Shown piece after piece: positions 51,352-63,710 of a DNA stretch of 64,000 nucleotides. Made by a program: the position numbers and the translations under genes. This DNA is from Macrotrachela quadricornifera (lineage: Eukaryota; Rotifera; Eurotatoria; Philodinida; Philodinidae). Each line of letters begins with the position of its first letter. Position 1 is the first letter of the stretch. The stretch is from assembly GCA_022393335.1 (NCBI GenBank), contig JAJEKB010020534.1, positions 239,319 to 303,318 on the forward strand, written 5' to 3'. The notes under the pieces were generated by a model, which saw only the letters and a list, made by a program, of their open reading frames with translations, made no database searches and was not told where the DNA came from.

Positions 51352-53617
51352 TGATGGAATTGTACATCTATAGACAAGTAAGTTAAATTTTTTCTTTTAC
51401 AAATTATTTAATGAAATAAAAAGATATGATTCCAATTTTACCTGCAAAGTATATATAACTGTACCAGGATTAATGTTAAATTCGATGAGATTCTGTTGAA
51501 AATTAATTCTTAATATAGTATGAATTAATTTTAAGAAATGTGAAACTCTTCCATAGATAAAAATGCTTAATGAAAGAATATGTTAAGTCTCTATTATGTA
51601 GAGAAATACAGTGTATTTATTCTCCTGTGTATGATATTCTATTTCTAATTTGCAAATTTTTCGATGAAATAATAAAATTCTATCTTCTATAAATAATTTA
51701 TTCAATCATTATTTGACATATTATCTTCGTCTCTGAAAAAACCTAAAATAATTACAAATGACATACATTATGAATTCAAGTTTTTACAATCTTTTCGTAG
51801 ATTGATAAGGAGTTAAAATGGAAAATAATTGTATTAAATTATTTGATTTTACTATCCGTAATAAATTGGCAAATATTATCAAAAATATGAAAATATAATT
51901 GAAAATTAATAAAAATTAACGTTTGAATCTTAGTTTAGTTGAAAAAATACTGATTCAGAAAATCAACGAAAGATTATTCTATAAATCAACAATCTGTCAA
52001 AAGTATCTATTATTATAGATATTAACCGATATATTGATATCTTAATATTCAAGATTATATTATAGATCTTCTAAATGAAACATGTATAATAATGCACAAG
52101 TTGATATTTGCATTATAGATAGAGATATTGAATGCTTCTGTATGAATAAATTATTTTATCATATTGTCTAATGTATACGTTTGCAATTATTTTTGATTTG
52201 ATCAGTAGCATACTAATTTTTATTATCTACAATTGAGCAATATTCACCGTAAACTATCAAGAAACAGACGCATAGATAAAATGTGTTTATATCCGTTTAT
52301 ATAATTTCAAAAGAAATGCTACATCACTATTTATTTCTACTACTATTACTCAATAGTAATAATAGGTATTATTATTATATTTATTGTTTTTTTGAAAATG
52401 AAATATCAAGAATTTCATATTTTGAATGGCTCTTAATAGTTCCAATTTTTTATTATTATAACTTGTTTTCCATAATGATAATGTAGCATTCTTAAATAGT
52501 ATCTTTATAGAAATAGCTGATCATGTATTCGTTGTAAAATACAAATATGAAGCATGATGTTATTAATGTACAAGATATTTGACAAAGTGATTCAAATCAT
52601 GTTTAAATGTACACAATATTGTGTTTAATTCAGTAGAAAAAATTATATCAGTATTATTGCTTTCTAATTTGTCTATAAACTTATAGATTTTTTATTTAAT
52701 ATTTTGTAAAAATAATATAATAGAAATTTATGTTTATCATGGTTTGTATGAAATAGGAAGGAGATGAATTCAATGATCTCATCTTTTACTTTAACCCTTC
52801 TTTTAATGTGTATCTCACAAAAATATACTATGGAAGCAAGTCTATCTAATAAAATATCAATAAAATATATATATAGTCATAAGGCGCATATATAGAATAT
52901 CGAAAAGTTTGTAATAGCTTTATCCGATGACAGTAAAGATTTCTACAGAAATTTCTGTAAACGTTCTGTCATAAAAGATTATGTTGATGCAAATAAAACA
53001 TCATGTCATTCTATTATAGGATATTAAAGTAATAAGAAAATATGGTATAATATAAATAATATAAAACTATGAATTGATTATTCTTATTATATATTCATAT
53101 GTTCGATGTTCTAACAAAACAATATATATCTTTATAATGGCACTAAATAAACAATTGCATGCATGCATTCTATTTAAATACATTTTTTCTTATCTGCACA
53201 CGTAAATATTTGATATTCTGAATAAACCATATTGTTTTTCTGAATGAATAAATGGTTACTGTATAGAATTGGAATCAGTTTGTAAGTTCTTAGCATTAAA
53301 ATATAGAGAATTTAATTATTTATTTTATATATCCAAAGTAGAGAAACAAACTTTGAAAAATTATCTTCAAATTAAGACTATTTAAAGAATTTTATTCGAA
53401 GGTAAATAAATTTGAATATATCGTTTGACAGAAGTAATAGATCACATAAAAAAGAAAATGTTCTAAATAATTTTTAGAATGAATAAAAGAATATTTATTG
53501 ATTCACTTAGAGTGTAGTTACAATAGTGACGAAAGTACCGTAATTCTTTCTAAAAGTCTTACAAAATTTTTCTCTATATGAATTGGTAAAAGAAAAACGC
53601 TGCTTTTTTTTAAATGT

Positions 53618-55735
53618 TACTATACATTTCTTCAATTAATATCATAATAATCAAATTTCTATAAGAGATATTTGATTATGATATATGACGAATACATTAG
53701 TTCATATTGTCACTGATACGTATTTTCTTCTTTTCATTCATTAATATTGATTTGTCTACGACATGTTACAATAGTCGTGACTATTTAGCAAATATGTAGA
53801 ACATCCTTATTGACAAAGATTAATGAAACAAATCTTTTTTTTATGTAAAGAAGGACAGTTATAAACTAATATTCTTACAAATAAAGTTCAAAAACACTCT
53901 TGTTAATGCAGTACCAGTGCTTGTAATAGAAAAACTTAACATTTTTCTAATGACAAAGAGTAATACACAGAGTTTTACATCTAATTCTGTCGATTTTCTA
54001 TTATTACTATGAACTATAAATCCTTTATGAATACTTGTTTTGATATCCTCTGCACAGTGGGTAAACAAGTAGACATTAGATGAAAAATCGAAAGTGCACT
54101 TTTACCAGATTCAATTAGAGCTAGATACACTTCAGATTATGGAGTGCTTGATGGCGTTAAAAGTTTTACTACAAAATTCAAGTGGAATAAAAAATGAGCT
54201 AATTAAAAAGAATTAAAAATCATCCTGAAAATAGCATCATCTATATAACACATTTTTTTTCCAGAGAATCCACTAAAATGATAACTAAAAACAAAGCATA
54301 TTATAAATTTGTGTAACGTTTACTACCGATTTATAATAAAAAAAGTAGTCAATTACTACTGAAGACTTCTCAGAGAAAAATTTTCTTTTTTTTTTTCATA
54401 GTGCTTTTTCAAATGGCTATATTAGTAAAATAAACGCGTTCTCCAGCGCCCAATTTGAAAGTTATTCAAACTTTGCCAGAATGTTCTCTCTCACTACAGT
54501 TAGTATAAATGTTCCAGGAACTCACAGAATGCTTTCGAAAAAGCCACAGTTTATCAGATTTTCTCAATTCAGAAGCCCTTTAAAACAAAGATAATGAGAG
54601 ATTTAGAATCAGTGCAAAAAACAGCATTGAATGATGTATAGTTTGTTAGTATTTCAAAGAAAATTTTTTTAACAAATTCCCAATTTTTTTATTAGCCATT
54701 ACTTCTGAATAGTAGAAGGTAACATTTGTATGCAAAAAAAAACCCGCTTTCAGCAGAAAATAAGTCATGTTCATATGTTCTGTAGATATTGCTCATTATG
54801 TTCTAGTAAAAACAGTTCAACAATGTCAGATCTCTTTGACAATACAACTCACGAAATTGACCATTAACCTTGTTTCACTAGTTATCAAAGTTTTCCAGAA
54901 ATATGTCATCGAAGAAAATCCTATAGAAAATGTCACAATAATTAATTGCAAAGTATATGTAGGAAATTCTAATAATTTGAAGATTATAATAATGATAAAA
55001 ATTGGTATAATTGATTAAAAAATCCTGTATATTGCCGTCTTTTATTAGAAAAATACTAGATTTTCCAGTGATAACTAAAAGCGATACACTTTCAAGAATA
55101 TTTATGAACTTTGTCTATAAGAATAAAAACTTGCAGCTTTCTTCTCTCAGACGAGAAAAAATGATTAGATTAATCTTCATCAGTAAGAATGTTTTTAGGC
55201 ACTTCTTAAATAGTCATAACAATTCGGATATCCTGTAAAAAATTAGGCACTGAGGAAGAAGAAAAGAAAAAAGAAATGTAGGCGCAAATCCATTTAATTT
55301 TCATTTCCACAAATATTCGAAATAATTGCTGTGATTATTTTCACACAAATGCAACCATTGAATTTATTTATCAACAGTTTTTCTTTGCTATTCTCCATTT
55401 AATGAGATCATCAAGTTGCTTACAACAAGACACAACGATAGTGAATTATTTTCTGATAAGATGGTCTTTGATAAAATTGAGTAAGTTAAAATCATAATTC
55501 TCGAGAATTAGATGGATGTGGAGTATTGTCATACCTTCTGATTCAAGGTAACTGAATAAATTCTTATAAATATATGATATCCTATTAGAAATGGATTCGT
55601 ATGAAATAGAAGAAGAATCAAGAGGACAATACGCATCAGTGACAATTTGAACTAATGCAACTGTCAGACATCATAATCAAATAGTTCTTATAGAAATTTG
55701 ATTATTGTGATAGTAATTGAAGAAAGATATAGTAG
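53618..55735. mobile_element. Large decayed inverted-repeat element, about 2.1 kb
   Basis: Outer arms match in inverse orientation: the 20-mer AATAATCAAATTTCTATAAG at 53646-53665 returns exactly inverted at 55687-55706, with further similarity through ATTTGATTATGAT and TTGTCACTGATACG. The similarity continues inward with gaps: minus-strand 54070-53860 and plus-strand about 54930-55140 encode related peptide-like strings (RKMLSFSITSTGTALTRVFL against RKILDFPVITKSDTLSRIFM). The right arm carries about 300 extra bases (about 55250-55570). No intact transposase. Confidence 0.75.
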
Positions 55736-56708
55736 TGTAGAAAAATAGAGTTGATATGCTCTAAGTATATGAAGTAGAATTACTAGTTTAAAAGTCAATA
55801 AAATATTTTTTTTGTCTTTCTAGTTTTATTCTAAGAGTTGTATTCAATAGAAGAATTGATTGCTTTTCACTGTGAAACATTTTATTTATTTTACGAATAA
55901 GAACGAGTCAAACCATAATATTTTTCTATTTATAATTTATCAAACAGATGAAAAAAGATAATGATTAATGTCATTCTCTTAAATTTTTGGTTTCTGTTAG
56001 TTAAAAGAAAAGCTAATTTCCGACAGATACATATAGCTTTGATTACATTACTGAAAATATATGTGTTTTTAGATATTCGTTTGTCGACACAGCAGGCTAT
56101 TAAACTAGACTGAATTTTGAAATCTTCGTCTAATCTAATTAATCCTTATAATATTTGGTCGAATAAACAGATAGGATCAAAATTTTTAGTCTAGATGTAT
56201 CATAATACTTATTTTTTCGCTAACTAATTTGAAATATAAGATGATACCACATATTCCTAATTTTGTATATGAACTTTGTTTTTTTATAATTTAAAGGTCG
56301 TCTGTTTTAATAACAGAATGAATGAATAAAACAAAGCAGAATAAATATGATTGATTTACTTTAATAGAAATTTTAAAAAAGCAATATTACATTTTGATTG
56401 AAAGAAAAAGCTTTTTTATTTTTTCTTTATGATTAGTAATTTAGATTAACTAATATCAATGTAGAACTTTACACATTCGATCTGATTCAGTTTTCTTAGA
56501 AAATTTAACCGAGATGTTTATTTTCATGAACAGTTACCTTTTAATAAAATGCACTTTATGACTCCTCGATTATCTCCCACCGATTATTCGTCGTATTCTT
56601 CTTTGTATCATCATAGAATGAATAATTTCTTCCGACCAATTGAACAAACGTTTCAAGTTACTGCGTTCTTTTTCTCGTTATAGGTGGTACTTGTGAGATA
56701 AGAGAAGA

Positions 56709-57750
56709 AAAGGAACTGTCGCTTATACCCCCCCCCCCCCACTCAGTTTCTTTCCTTTCAATTATTTTTTTTGTTAGGACTGATATGAGGATGCAAGAGC
56801 ACAAAATCATTTTGTGAACTTTTTTGCTCATAGAAAAAAATTAATATTTTAGGAGAGGGATCATACACATCAATAGATATTTACTTCCTTATTATATCAT
56901 GACCAATATTTCATCCATAGTTGCATGAATAATAGTCAAATTTTTACTATATATACAACTAAAGGTTCTCTACAAAATATAATTGAAATGATCTTATTCA
57001 ATGACTATACTGACGACTACGGTCTATCATAAAAAGATCTCTTTTTAATACTTATTTTTTAATGTATGACAGGCATTGTTCAATCTATAACTTGAGAAAG
57101 ACTCTCAACTAAAAAGTGAAGTTTTTACCACAAATGCAGCTTTATAAAGCCTATCAAATAAAAAAGAGAGAAGCAAAAAAATATGTCAATCTTTATTAGT
57201 AGGATTCAAATTTCTGAAGAGACAGAATTTATGAGGCAAAACATACGAGAAAACAGTTAGTTTTTCAAGATTTTGGTTGTTAAAAGTTGTGTTTTATGAA
57301 AAATAAATATCATATTCAGAATCAGCATATGAAAATACATTAAAAACTTTAATTTTTATCGCGAAATATTTTTCATCAAAATTTGTTCCCGCAGGGGATA
57401 CAGGGATATATTATCAAGTAGAAAAAGGTTGAGGGGGAGTAGGAAAAAAATTCCATACTAAAAAATAAAGTTTGTAGTAGATTTTGGTATACTGATTCTG
57501 AATATGATGTTTATTTTCTACCAAAAGCAATTTTTAAAAACTAAAACCTCAAAATATGAACTGTTTTTGTGAGATTTTATATGAAAATTCACTCTTTCTT
57601 AAAATATCAGTTTTTTTGCTAACAGTAAAAGGGTCCATCGAATGATTTCGTGATCTTGTATCCTCACATCAGTCCCAATAAAAAAATAATTAATAGGAAA
57701 GAAATCGAGCGGGGGAGGCGGTATAACCCACAGGAAAAGTGACACTTCCT
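56709..57750. mobile_element. Nested foldback element, about 1 kb
   Basis: The outer pair, 56709-56852 and 57599-57750, are inverted copies sharing TTATACC, TTTCTTTCCT, GGACTGATnTGAGGATnCAAGA and TTTGCT blocks. Inside lies a second inverted pair at about 57260-57345 and 57486-57580, sharing CATATTCAGAATCAG. The left arm bears a run of 13 C (56728-56740) where the right arm has only a short CCC. No coding sequence was recognised inside. Confidence 0.72.
56728..56740 (+). repeat. Poly-C run of 13
   Basis: Thirteen consecutive C in a very AT-rich region, inside the left arm of the nested foldback element. Confidence 0.9.
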
Positions 57751-57805
57751 GTCCAACTTTTTGTCCCTCTATCATTTTGTGTATAAAAGTGATCAAAATT
57801 TTAAA

Positions 57806-58069
57806 ATAATTCATATGTCGTTTTAACGAACCGATACAGAAGACAACCTGGTCCAAGACAACAATCAGCAAGTCATTCGAAGCGCAAACTCGTTAATCAT
57901 AAGCTTAAGGAGAAAGAAGAATCTGTGTTGGTTGCTACAAAAATAATCAGAAAACAAAATTCAGGAGAAGCAAGTACGATAGCAACGAAAAGAATAAAAA
58001 CTTTCTGTTCTGATTGCAACGTATTCTTTTGTCTTGATTGCTTTAAAGAAAAGCATTTCTCTACATAAT
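57806..58069 (+). mobile_element. piggyBac-type transposase C-terminal fragment
   Basis: An open frame ending at TAA 58067-58069 encodes a basic stretch (RYRRQPGPRQQSASHSKRKL) followed by a Cys-rich end, IKTFCSDCNVFFCLDCFKEK then H. The C-x2-C...C-x2-CF...H pattern is the zinc-binding domain that closes piggyBac-family transposases. The DDE catalytic region is not present upstream, where the sequence is instead a foldback arm. So this is a 3' remnant. Fragment start is set by the preceding in-frame stop. Confidence 0.6.
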
Positions 58070-58179
58070 AAAATGATTGAAGCATTAACAATGGTGGTAT
58101 AAGTGCAGAACTTACCGTCACCTTTTACTTAGGAAACAAAAGGCAAAGAACCAATTTTTTCTCATTTCTCTCATTAGAA

Positions 58180-58348
58180 TATACTGTGAGCCACCAGTGA
58201 CTCACATCGGGTCGAATGCATTAGTAGATCTGAAGAATTTAGAACATCAATCGGTTAGACTTGGCTTGCAGTTTAGTCCGCAAAAAGATGATCTATTGGC
58301 AGCTTTGATTCAAAACAAATATTTCTTCTGTCTTATTAAAAATGAAAT
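58180..58348 (+). pseudogene. Exon-like block of unknown gene
   Basis: A stop-free block bounded by a good acceptor (pyrimidine tract then TCTCTCATTAG) and a strong donor (GTGAGT). It encodes a segment starting YCEPPVTHIGSNALVDLKNL and continuing LGLQFSPQKDDLLAALIQNK to NEM. Base composition is less AT-biased than the flanks, as expected of a coding exon. I do not recognise the protein, and no matching neighbouring exon was found within 300 bp. It may be part of a decayed gene or transposon. Confidence 0.35.
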
Positions 58349-59067
58349 GTGAGTATTTGTCTAATTGTTCAAGGATCATCTCGTCAATTGTACTTGATTA
58401 AAAAAATCTTTTCTGTAGAAATTAACAGACTTCACAGTTACGATACGAAGAAACTTTATTTTCGTAAAACAGAATAATATTCATCTAGCATAATTTTCTT
58501 ATTGCTAGAATAAAAAGATATTTTTCTTTGTTGATATTATTGTCAAAAAAAAAATTGTTCGAATAGTCAATTTTCTAAAAACGTATAATAAGCATTGATA
58601 TTTTAAGATTGCTTAACAGTTCTATATAGATTTTTTCTCTCTCATTATCATGCATTATATCAACATGTTTATGATGATAGTTGATGAGTTCGTTAAAATT
58701 GATAATAAAATTCACAGTAAAGTTTATGTCATATTTTTACACGCATTTTAAACAGAATGAGCAGTTTTCAGAATTTAGTTTTTCCGAGATTGAGAATGAG
58801 GTTTTTTCTATAAATCTCAGTTCGTATTTTATCATCAAATGGAAGAATATAAACTGAGACCGATTGTTGAACTTTCAGAACTGTAATTTTTATTTGATTT
58901 TATTTGAAAGATATTCAATTTTCTTTTTTTCAGATCTGGTACATTTTTGATCCGACATATTTTCTAACCGTTTGATTACTGACTAAGAAAAGAAAGAAAC
59001 TATTTTTTAGGACATTTATGCAGTTTTTTATGAAGCGAGTCCATAGTATGCGTTAATAGAGTGGTAA

Positions 59068-59354
59068 TTTGAGAAGTGTCTCATGCCTGACATTTGTTTC
59101 TATGCAAATGCCTCTAAGAAACATACACTATGAATGATCGTATTGGTTCATTCTAAGACGGGAGTTTCTGCTATTTATAAACGGCGGCGTTAATCGAAGG
59201 TTAATGTATTATTCAATTAGCCCTTTGGGTAACGCCGCCGTTTGTAAATGTCAGAGATTTCATCTTTGTGTGATTCAGAATGATCAATCATAATAAATGT
59301 TTCTTAGGAACATTTGCATAAGAACAAACGTTAAACACGAAACACTTTTCAAAT
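59068..59354. mobile_element. Small foldback element with GC-rich stem
   Basis: Near-complete palindrome of about 287 bp. The core stem is a perfect 14-bp inverted pair, AAACGGCGGCGTTA (59179-59192) and its complement at 59230-59243, around a loop of 37 nt. The arms continue outward through ATGCAAATG and TAAGAAACAT blocks to GAGAAGTGT at the left and its diverged complement at the right. The GC-rich stem stands out strongly from the AT-rich surroundings. Confidence 0.82.
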
Positions 59355-59484
59355 CAGTATTGTTTTGGTAAGTATACTCTTCGCTGAATACCACATCGTT
59401 GAAATAAAGTTTACCGAAGCTCAACAATCTCTCTATTGACGATGTACTCATCGACACCGACTTTTTAAGAGATGAGATATACAA
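59355..59484 (-). pseudogene. Coding-like relic next to the small foldback
   Basis: Minus-strand frame reads SLKKSVSMSTSSIERLLSFG and YFNDVVFSEEYTYQNN, with protein-like composition but no clear start, and runs into the foldback arm. Family unknown; possibly a transposon remnant. Confidence 0.22.
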
Positions 59485-60429
59485 TCGTTCAGTATGACCA
59501 TCTGCTTTAAACTAAGAAATCGAGTTAGAGACTAGCTTAATTACGACACATAGTTGATAAATCACCTTCAATATAAGCTGAGCATCGAATCGCTGAATTA
59601 AAATAATGTTCTTTAAAAAGAAAGTGACGGATAGGAGTTGCGAGAAAAAAATTAGCAATCTCATTTTCGATGAAGAGCATTCCATTTCATTTTATTAAGG
59701 CATACTATAGATCGGCTCCATAAAAAACCGAATAAATTCCCTAAAAAATCTTTTCCTAATCGATAAACAAAGGATTGGTTAAAGAAAATGTAGATGGAAA
59801 AATAAAATATTTTGCGGTCATGCAATGAACTTTTCTAAAAAAACTTATATGACAAAGAATACTTCATCACACTTCAATTATTAATATAGTTATTAAAATA
59901 AAATACTTTAAATACTGACGAATGCTTCTTAAGAGAATTTTCTTTTTATACCTAAGATTTAACTGTTGAATAATGACATGACATGCAATTCGTTAACATT
60001 AAGAGAAAAATAGAAGTATTTTTATCGTTATTTATGTTTTAGTAGAAACCTAGAGTTCCTAATGTTGATTATTCATTCTACTGTATCAATAATAGTGTAC
60101 ACTATACTATTGAAAAGAAGAATAGAATATTAAAATATAATCTATTGTTGTATTGAATATTTAAAATTTTTCCATGTCAAACATTTATTTTGGATGAAAA
60201 TTTATTTGTTTGACATTTCATAATTAAATAAATAAATAATTGATTTTCAAGTCTTAACAATACATAAGTATTGTATAGATCTTTTCTTTAATGGTTTAAT
60301 AGAGAATAATGTTTTACAATACACAAAAAACAAAACACATGAATAACATTATTTATCTGACAAAACCAAGAAAATATATATTCAGTTGTCGATTGAATAA
60401 GTCAATGTTATGAAAAAAAAAGGTAATGA

Positions 60430-61018
60430 TTAATTATCATCATCATCATCCGAATCATTCTCTGAAAGACTATCATTAGCAGTTGTACGACCATTTATAT
60501 TTCGAAGTAATTCTTCTTCATCACTTGATTCATCACTATTATGTCGATCATCGAATATAACATCTTCTAATCCATCATAATTATTTGTTGATGTTTCCGT
60601 AATATTCACATTATCAGGAATTTCACGAATACGTTTTAATTCACGAGCTTCATCAGCTATAGAAAAAAATAAATAAATCTATATTTTTTTATTAGGATAA
60701 TTCTAAATAGAATTTTTTACCAAGATATTTCATAATAACATCAGCTTTATCATCTTGATAATCTCTTAATCCAACAAGAATAACATCTCCTTGATTTATC
60801 CATACTTTCTTACGTAATTTACCTCGAATATGACATAATCGTTTTTTTCCACCTGTATTATCGAAACAAAATGCTTCGATATAACCATTACCTAAAATAC
60901 GTGTTACTTGAGCATAAGATTGTCCATCTTCTCTAAGTATTAATTCACGTTTAACATTATCATTTTCATTTTTACCACGACGACGATTTTTACCACCTTT
61001 ACCTTTATTTTTTGGCAT
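60430..61018 (-). CDS. EIF1AX: Eukaryotic translation initiation factor 1A
   Basis: Binds the 40S A site with eIF1, promotes scanning and start-codon choice, and recruits eIF5B. Two exons, 60721-61018 (ATG at 61018) and 60430-60656, joined in phase 1, give 174 aa. The N-terminal tail [20 protein letters not shown] is almost the animal consensus. The OB fold follows ([58 protein letters not shown]), then [15 protein letters not shown] and an acidic tail ending [11 protein letters not shown]. This copy keeps all conserved features and is the likely functional factor. It has a close but diverged paralogue at 49128-49856. Confidence 0.94.
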
Positions 61019-61020
61019 TA

Positions 61021-61050
61021 TTTATTTTTATTTTTATTTTTATTTTTTAT
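61021..61050. repeat. TTTTTA simple repeat
   Basis: Short tandem repeat of about five imperfect TTTTTA units immediately upstream of the eIF1A start. Confidence 0.8.
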
Positions 61051-61814
61051 TTAATAATGCTTAATATCTAAGATAAAATTTACATTAAATATAAATAATA
61101 AAAAGTTAAATAATTGGTTTAGAAAATATAAATTAGTTAACAAACTATTAATCAAATAGTAAATTATAAACTAATATCCTCGATAAAATATAATTTATCA
61201 ACAGATGTCACATATTACAATATATTAATTTTTAAAAATAATTCTCTTTATAGTATAAGATGAGAAAAAAAAAAAAAATTTTGACATTTGATATTATATC
61301 TATTCATTTAAAATTAATATATTTGATTCTTTTATGTATTCGAGGAATTAATGACGCTAAAAATAAATTAAAAGTATTTTTGAATAATTTATAAATTAAT
61401 ATTGAACAAAAAAAATTCGTCAAGAAACACTGTTGTTTAAAATTTAATTATTATTCGAGAAAATAGTTGTGAAAAATTCATCTAAATTGCAATGATTTTT
61501 TTTACAATGAGAAATGTCAAGTATATACGAACTATTACTCTACAAATAGAAACAGAAATTCTATTTATTCTAGAGACAAGTGCAATAGTAATAAAGAAAG
61601 TTGCTTTTATATAGTAATTAAATTTAAAGTTGAAAAAAAATCATCTACTGAAGTAATTCTGTTGTTTTCACACATGCATAAATATAATCTAATGTATATA
61701 GCGTAAAATTAGTTTTTCCACATGATAATATTTTCGAGAAAACATGATAACATATTCAAACATTCTTCCTCAATATTTTTGATTATGGCAAATAAATGTA
61801 AAATAATCCATAAT

Positions 61815-61835
61815 TATATATATATATATATATAT
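61815..61835. repeat. TA dinucleotide repeat
   Basis: About ten TA units in tandem. Confidence 0.85.
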
Positions 61836-62910
61836 GATTAATTTTATTGCACACTAGATTATTGTTATTCTACCCATCATTTATTTTGTGTAATACAGCA
61901 TAAATTTTTGCTTGAATAGTCGAATACCACTTCTTCACTTCATTTACTTTTTTATACTACCGGCAATTTAATAAGAACAAGAGTGACAATGCATGTACAT
62001 CATCGAGCTATTCGAGATTATTTTTATCAAGGACCATATATATAAATGATTATTGTTATTATAGTATTATCCTTTTGTAGTTTTCATGTTGTATAAAATC
62101 TTTAGAAGTATATTTATTTTTTATATTTGAATGCTTTTTAGATCTCTTAGAAATATAAATAAACATCGCAACTAGTATATTTCATAATTTATCTTTTTAT
62201 AAATTTAACATTTTTTTTGAAATTGAATGTATTTCAGTACATATTTCTATAACATTAGAGAATTATTAATAAGATCAAATATCTTAAAAAACATGTAAGT
62301 AGAATATTATAATTTATGTTATTTACCATACAAATAAATAAATAAAACATTTAATATGATTTTTTTCTTGAACATAGATATGCCAAATATGATTTCATAT
62401 TTAGTGAGAGAATATGTATGTCACAACTGTATATATAATTTAATATTTTCTTATAGTTTCTCGCTTCTATATTCATTGTATTCTCTTCTAATTTCTTTTT
62501 TTTTTGATGTTTTATATACGTCAAAAAAAAATTATCTTTTTACATCTATCATGCAATATAAAACCTTATTTATTATGGCATATTTTTCTGTGACTTGACT
62601 GAATATAGTTCTTTAAAAATAAGTATATTGTGATTTTTTAAAATAATTGTATTATATTAACAAAAATAAGTGTAGACTGTATATAGTATCAAAATATTAT
62701 TTTTTTTGATCTTATAATAATATTATATTTCATAATCAACATTTCGTTTAATAAGAAATTTTCAAAATTATATTTATATTCTAAGTCAATTATTATTTAT
62801 TTTTCTTACAAGTAAATGTCAACCATAGAACAATAATAAGCATATTAAATAATACAGAAAAGAAACAAAACTACTTCGAGCAGATCAAATGTACTGACGC
62901 ATGTAATAAT

Positions 62911-63710
62911 AAGGAAACATTCGTAGGCCCCGAAGTGCTTTCAAGTTAGAAGTTAGCGTATCGTATAGATCCTAATGAGTTGTTTTTATGGTAATAAAAC
63001 AAATGCATGTTTATGACTTATCTTGAAGAAGATCAATTATTCTTACTGTTACAATTGTAAAAGTTGCTTTATCAGGAGAAAAAGATTATCTCAACTAATA
63101 TTATTTGAAATGAGCTAGGATTTTTTTCACATATACATGTGCATATATAGAAGATGATGTGAAAATCTTAGTTAATATAATCTTAGAAAGATCGAGTCAT
63201 CCGTTTTAAAAAAATATTAATATTGACCTATATATCGTTAAATATGCTATTTCTCAGGTTTGTAAGAGATATTAACCTTGAAACTTTTAGAATATCGAGC
63301 TAAATACCGAGGTAAAAATAAATATATTCTTGTGCTTAATTATACTTCTAAAGTATTTAAAATTGTAATACAACATAAATGATCAGCATTTTAAAGGTTT
63401 CAAGGTTAATATCTCTTACAAATCTAAGAAATAGCATAATTAATGACATATAGATCGATATTAATGTTTATTTTAAAATTGATGACTCTACCTTTTTAAG
63501 GTTGTTTTGACTCATTTCAATTGGTATTGGTTGAGATAACCTTTTCTCTTAATAAAACAGCTTTTATAATTATAACAGTGAGAATAATTGATCATCTTCA
63601 AAATAAGTTATAAGCACGCATTTTTTTTACCATAAATACAACTCAGTACGGTCTATAAGATGCACTAATTCTCAACTTGAAAGCATCTTGGGACCTAGGA
63701 ATGTTTCCTC
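62911..63710. mobile_element. Foldback element with 300-380-bp arms
   Basis: Left arm about 62911-63290 and right arm about 63392-63710 are inverted copies. The outer ends share GGAAACATTC and TAGG; further in they share GCTTTCAAGTT, GATCAATTATTCT and TTATCTCAAC. The innermost 22 bp are a perfect inverted match (63259-63280 against 63401-63422, containing GTAAGAGATATTAACCTT). The left arm has about 80 bases (63115-63195) with no counterpart on the right. No coding sequence inside. Confidence 0.85.

Larger units (their letters stand above)
49857..60429. other. Transposon-rich gene desert between the eIF1A copies
   Basis: About 10.6 kb without an intact gene. It contains at least four inverted-repeat elements (50223-50741, 53618-55735, 56709-57750, 59068-59354), a piggyBac-type C-terminal fragment (57806-58069), an exon-like block (58180-58348), a Cys-rich fragment (51103-51351) and a 13-nt poly-C run. 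The rest is AT-rich with no recognisable feature. Confidence 0.6.
61019..62910. other. Intergenic, simple repeats only
   Basis: AT-rich stretch upstream of eIF1A. Simple repeats at 61021-61050 (TTTTTA-type) and 61815-61835 (TA). The 62356-62598 open frame is hydrophobic noise and is not called. Confidence 0.5.

Noticed and set aside
62356..62598. Plus-strand 80-codon frame
   Set aside because: Hydrophobic, Ser/Phe/Leu-rich noise in a simple-repeat region.
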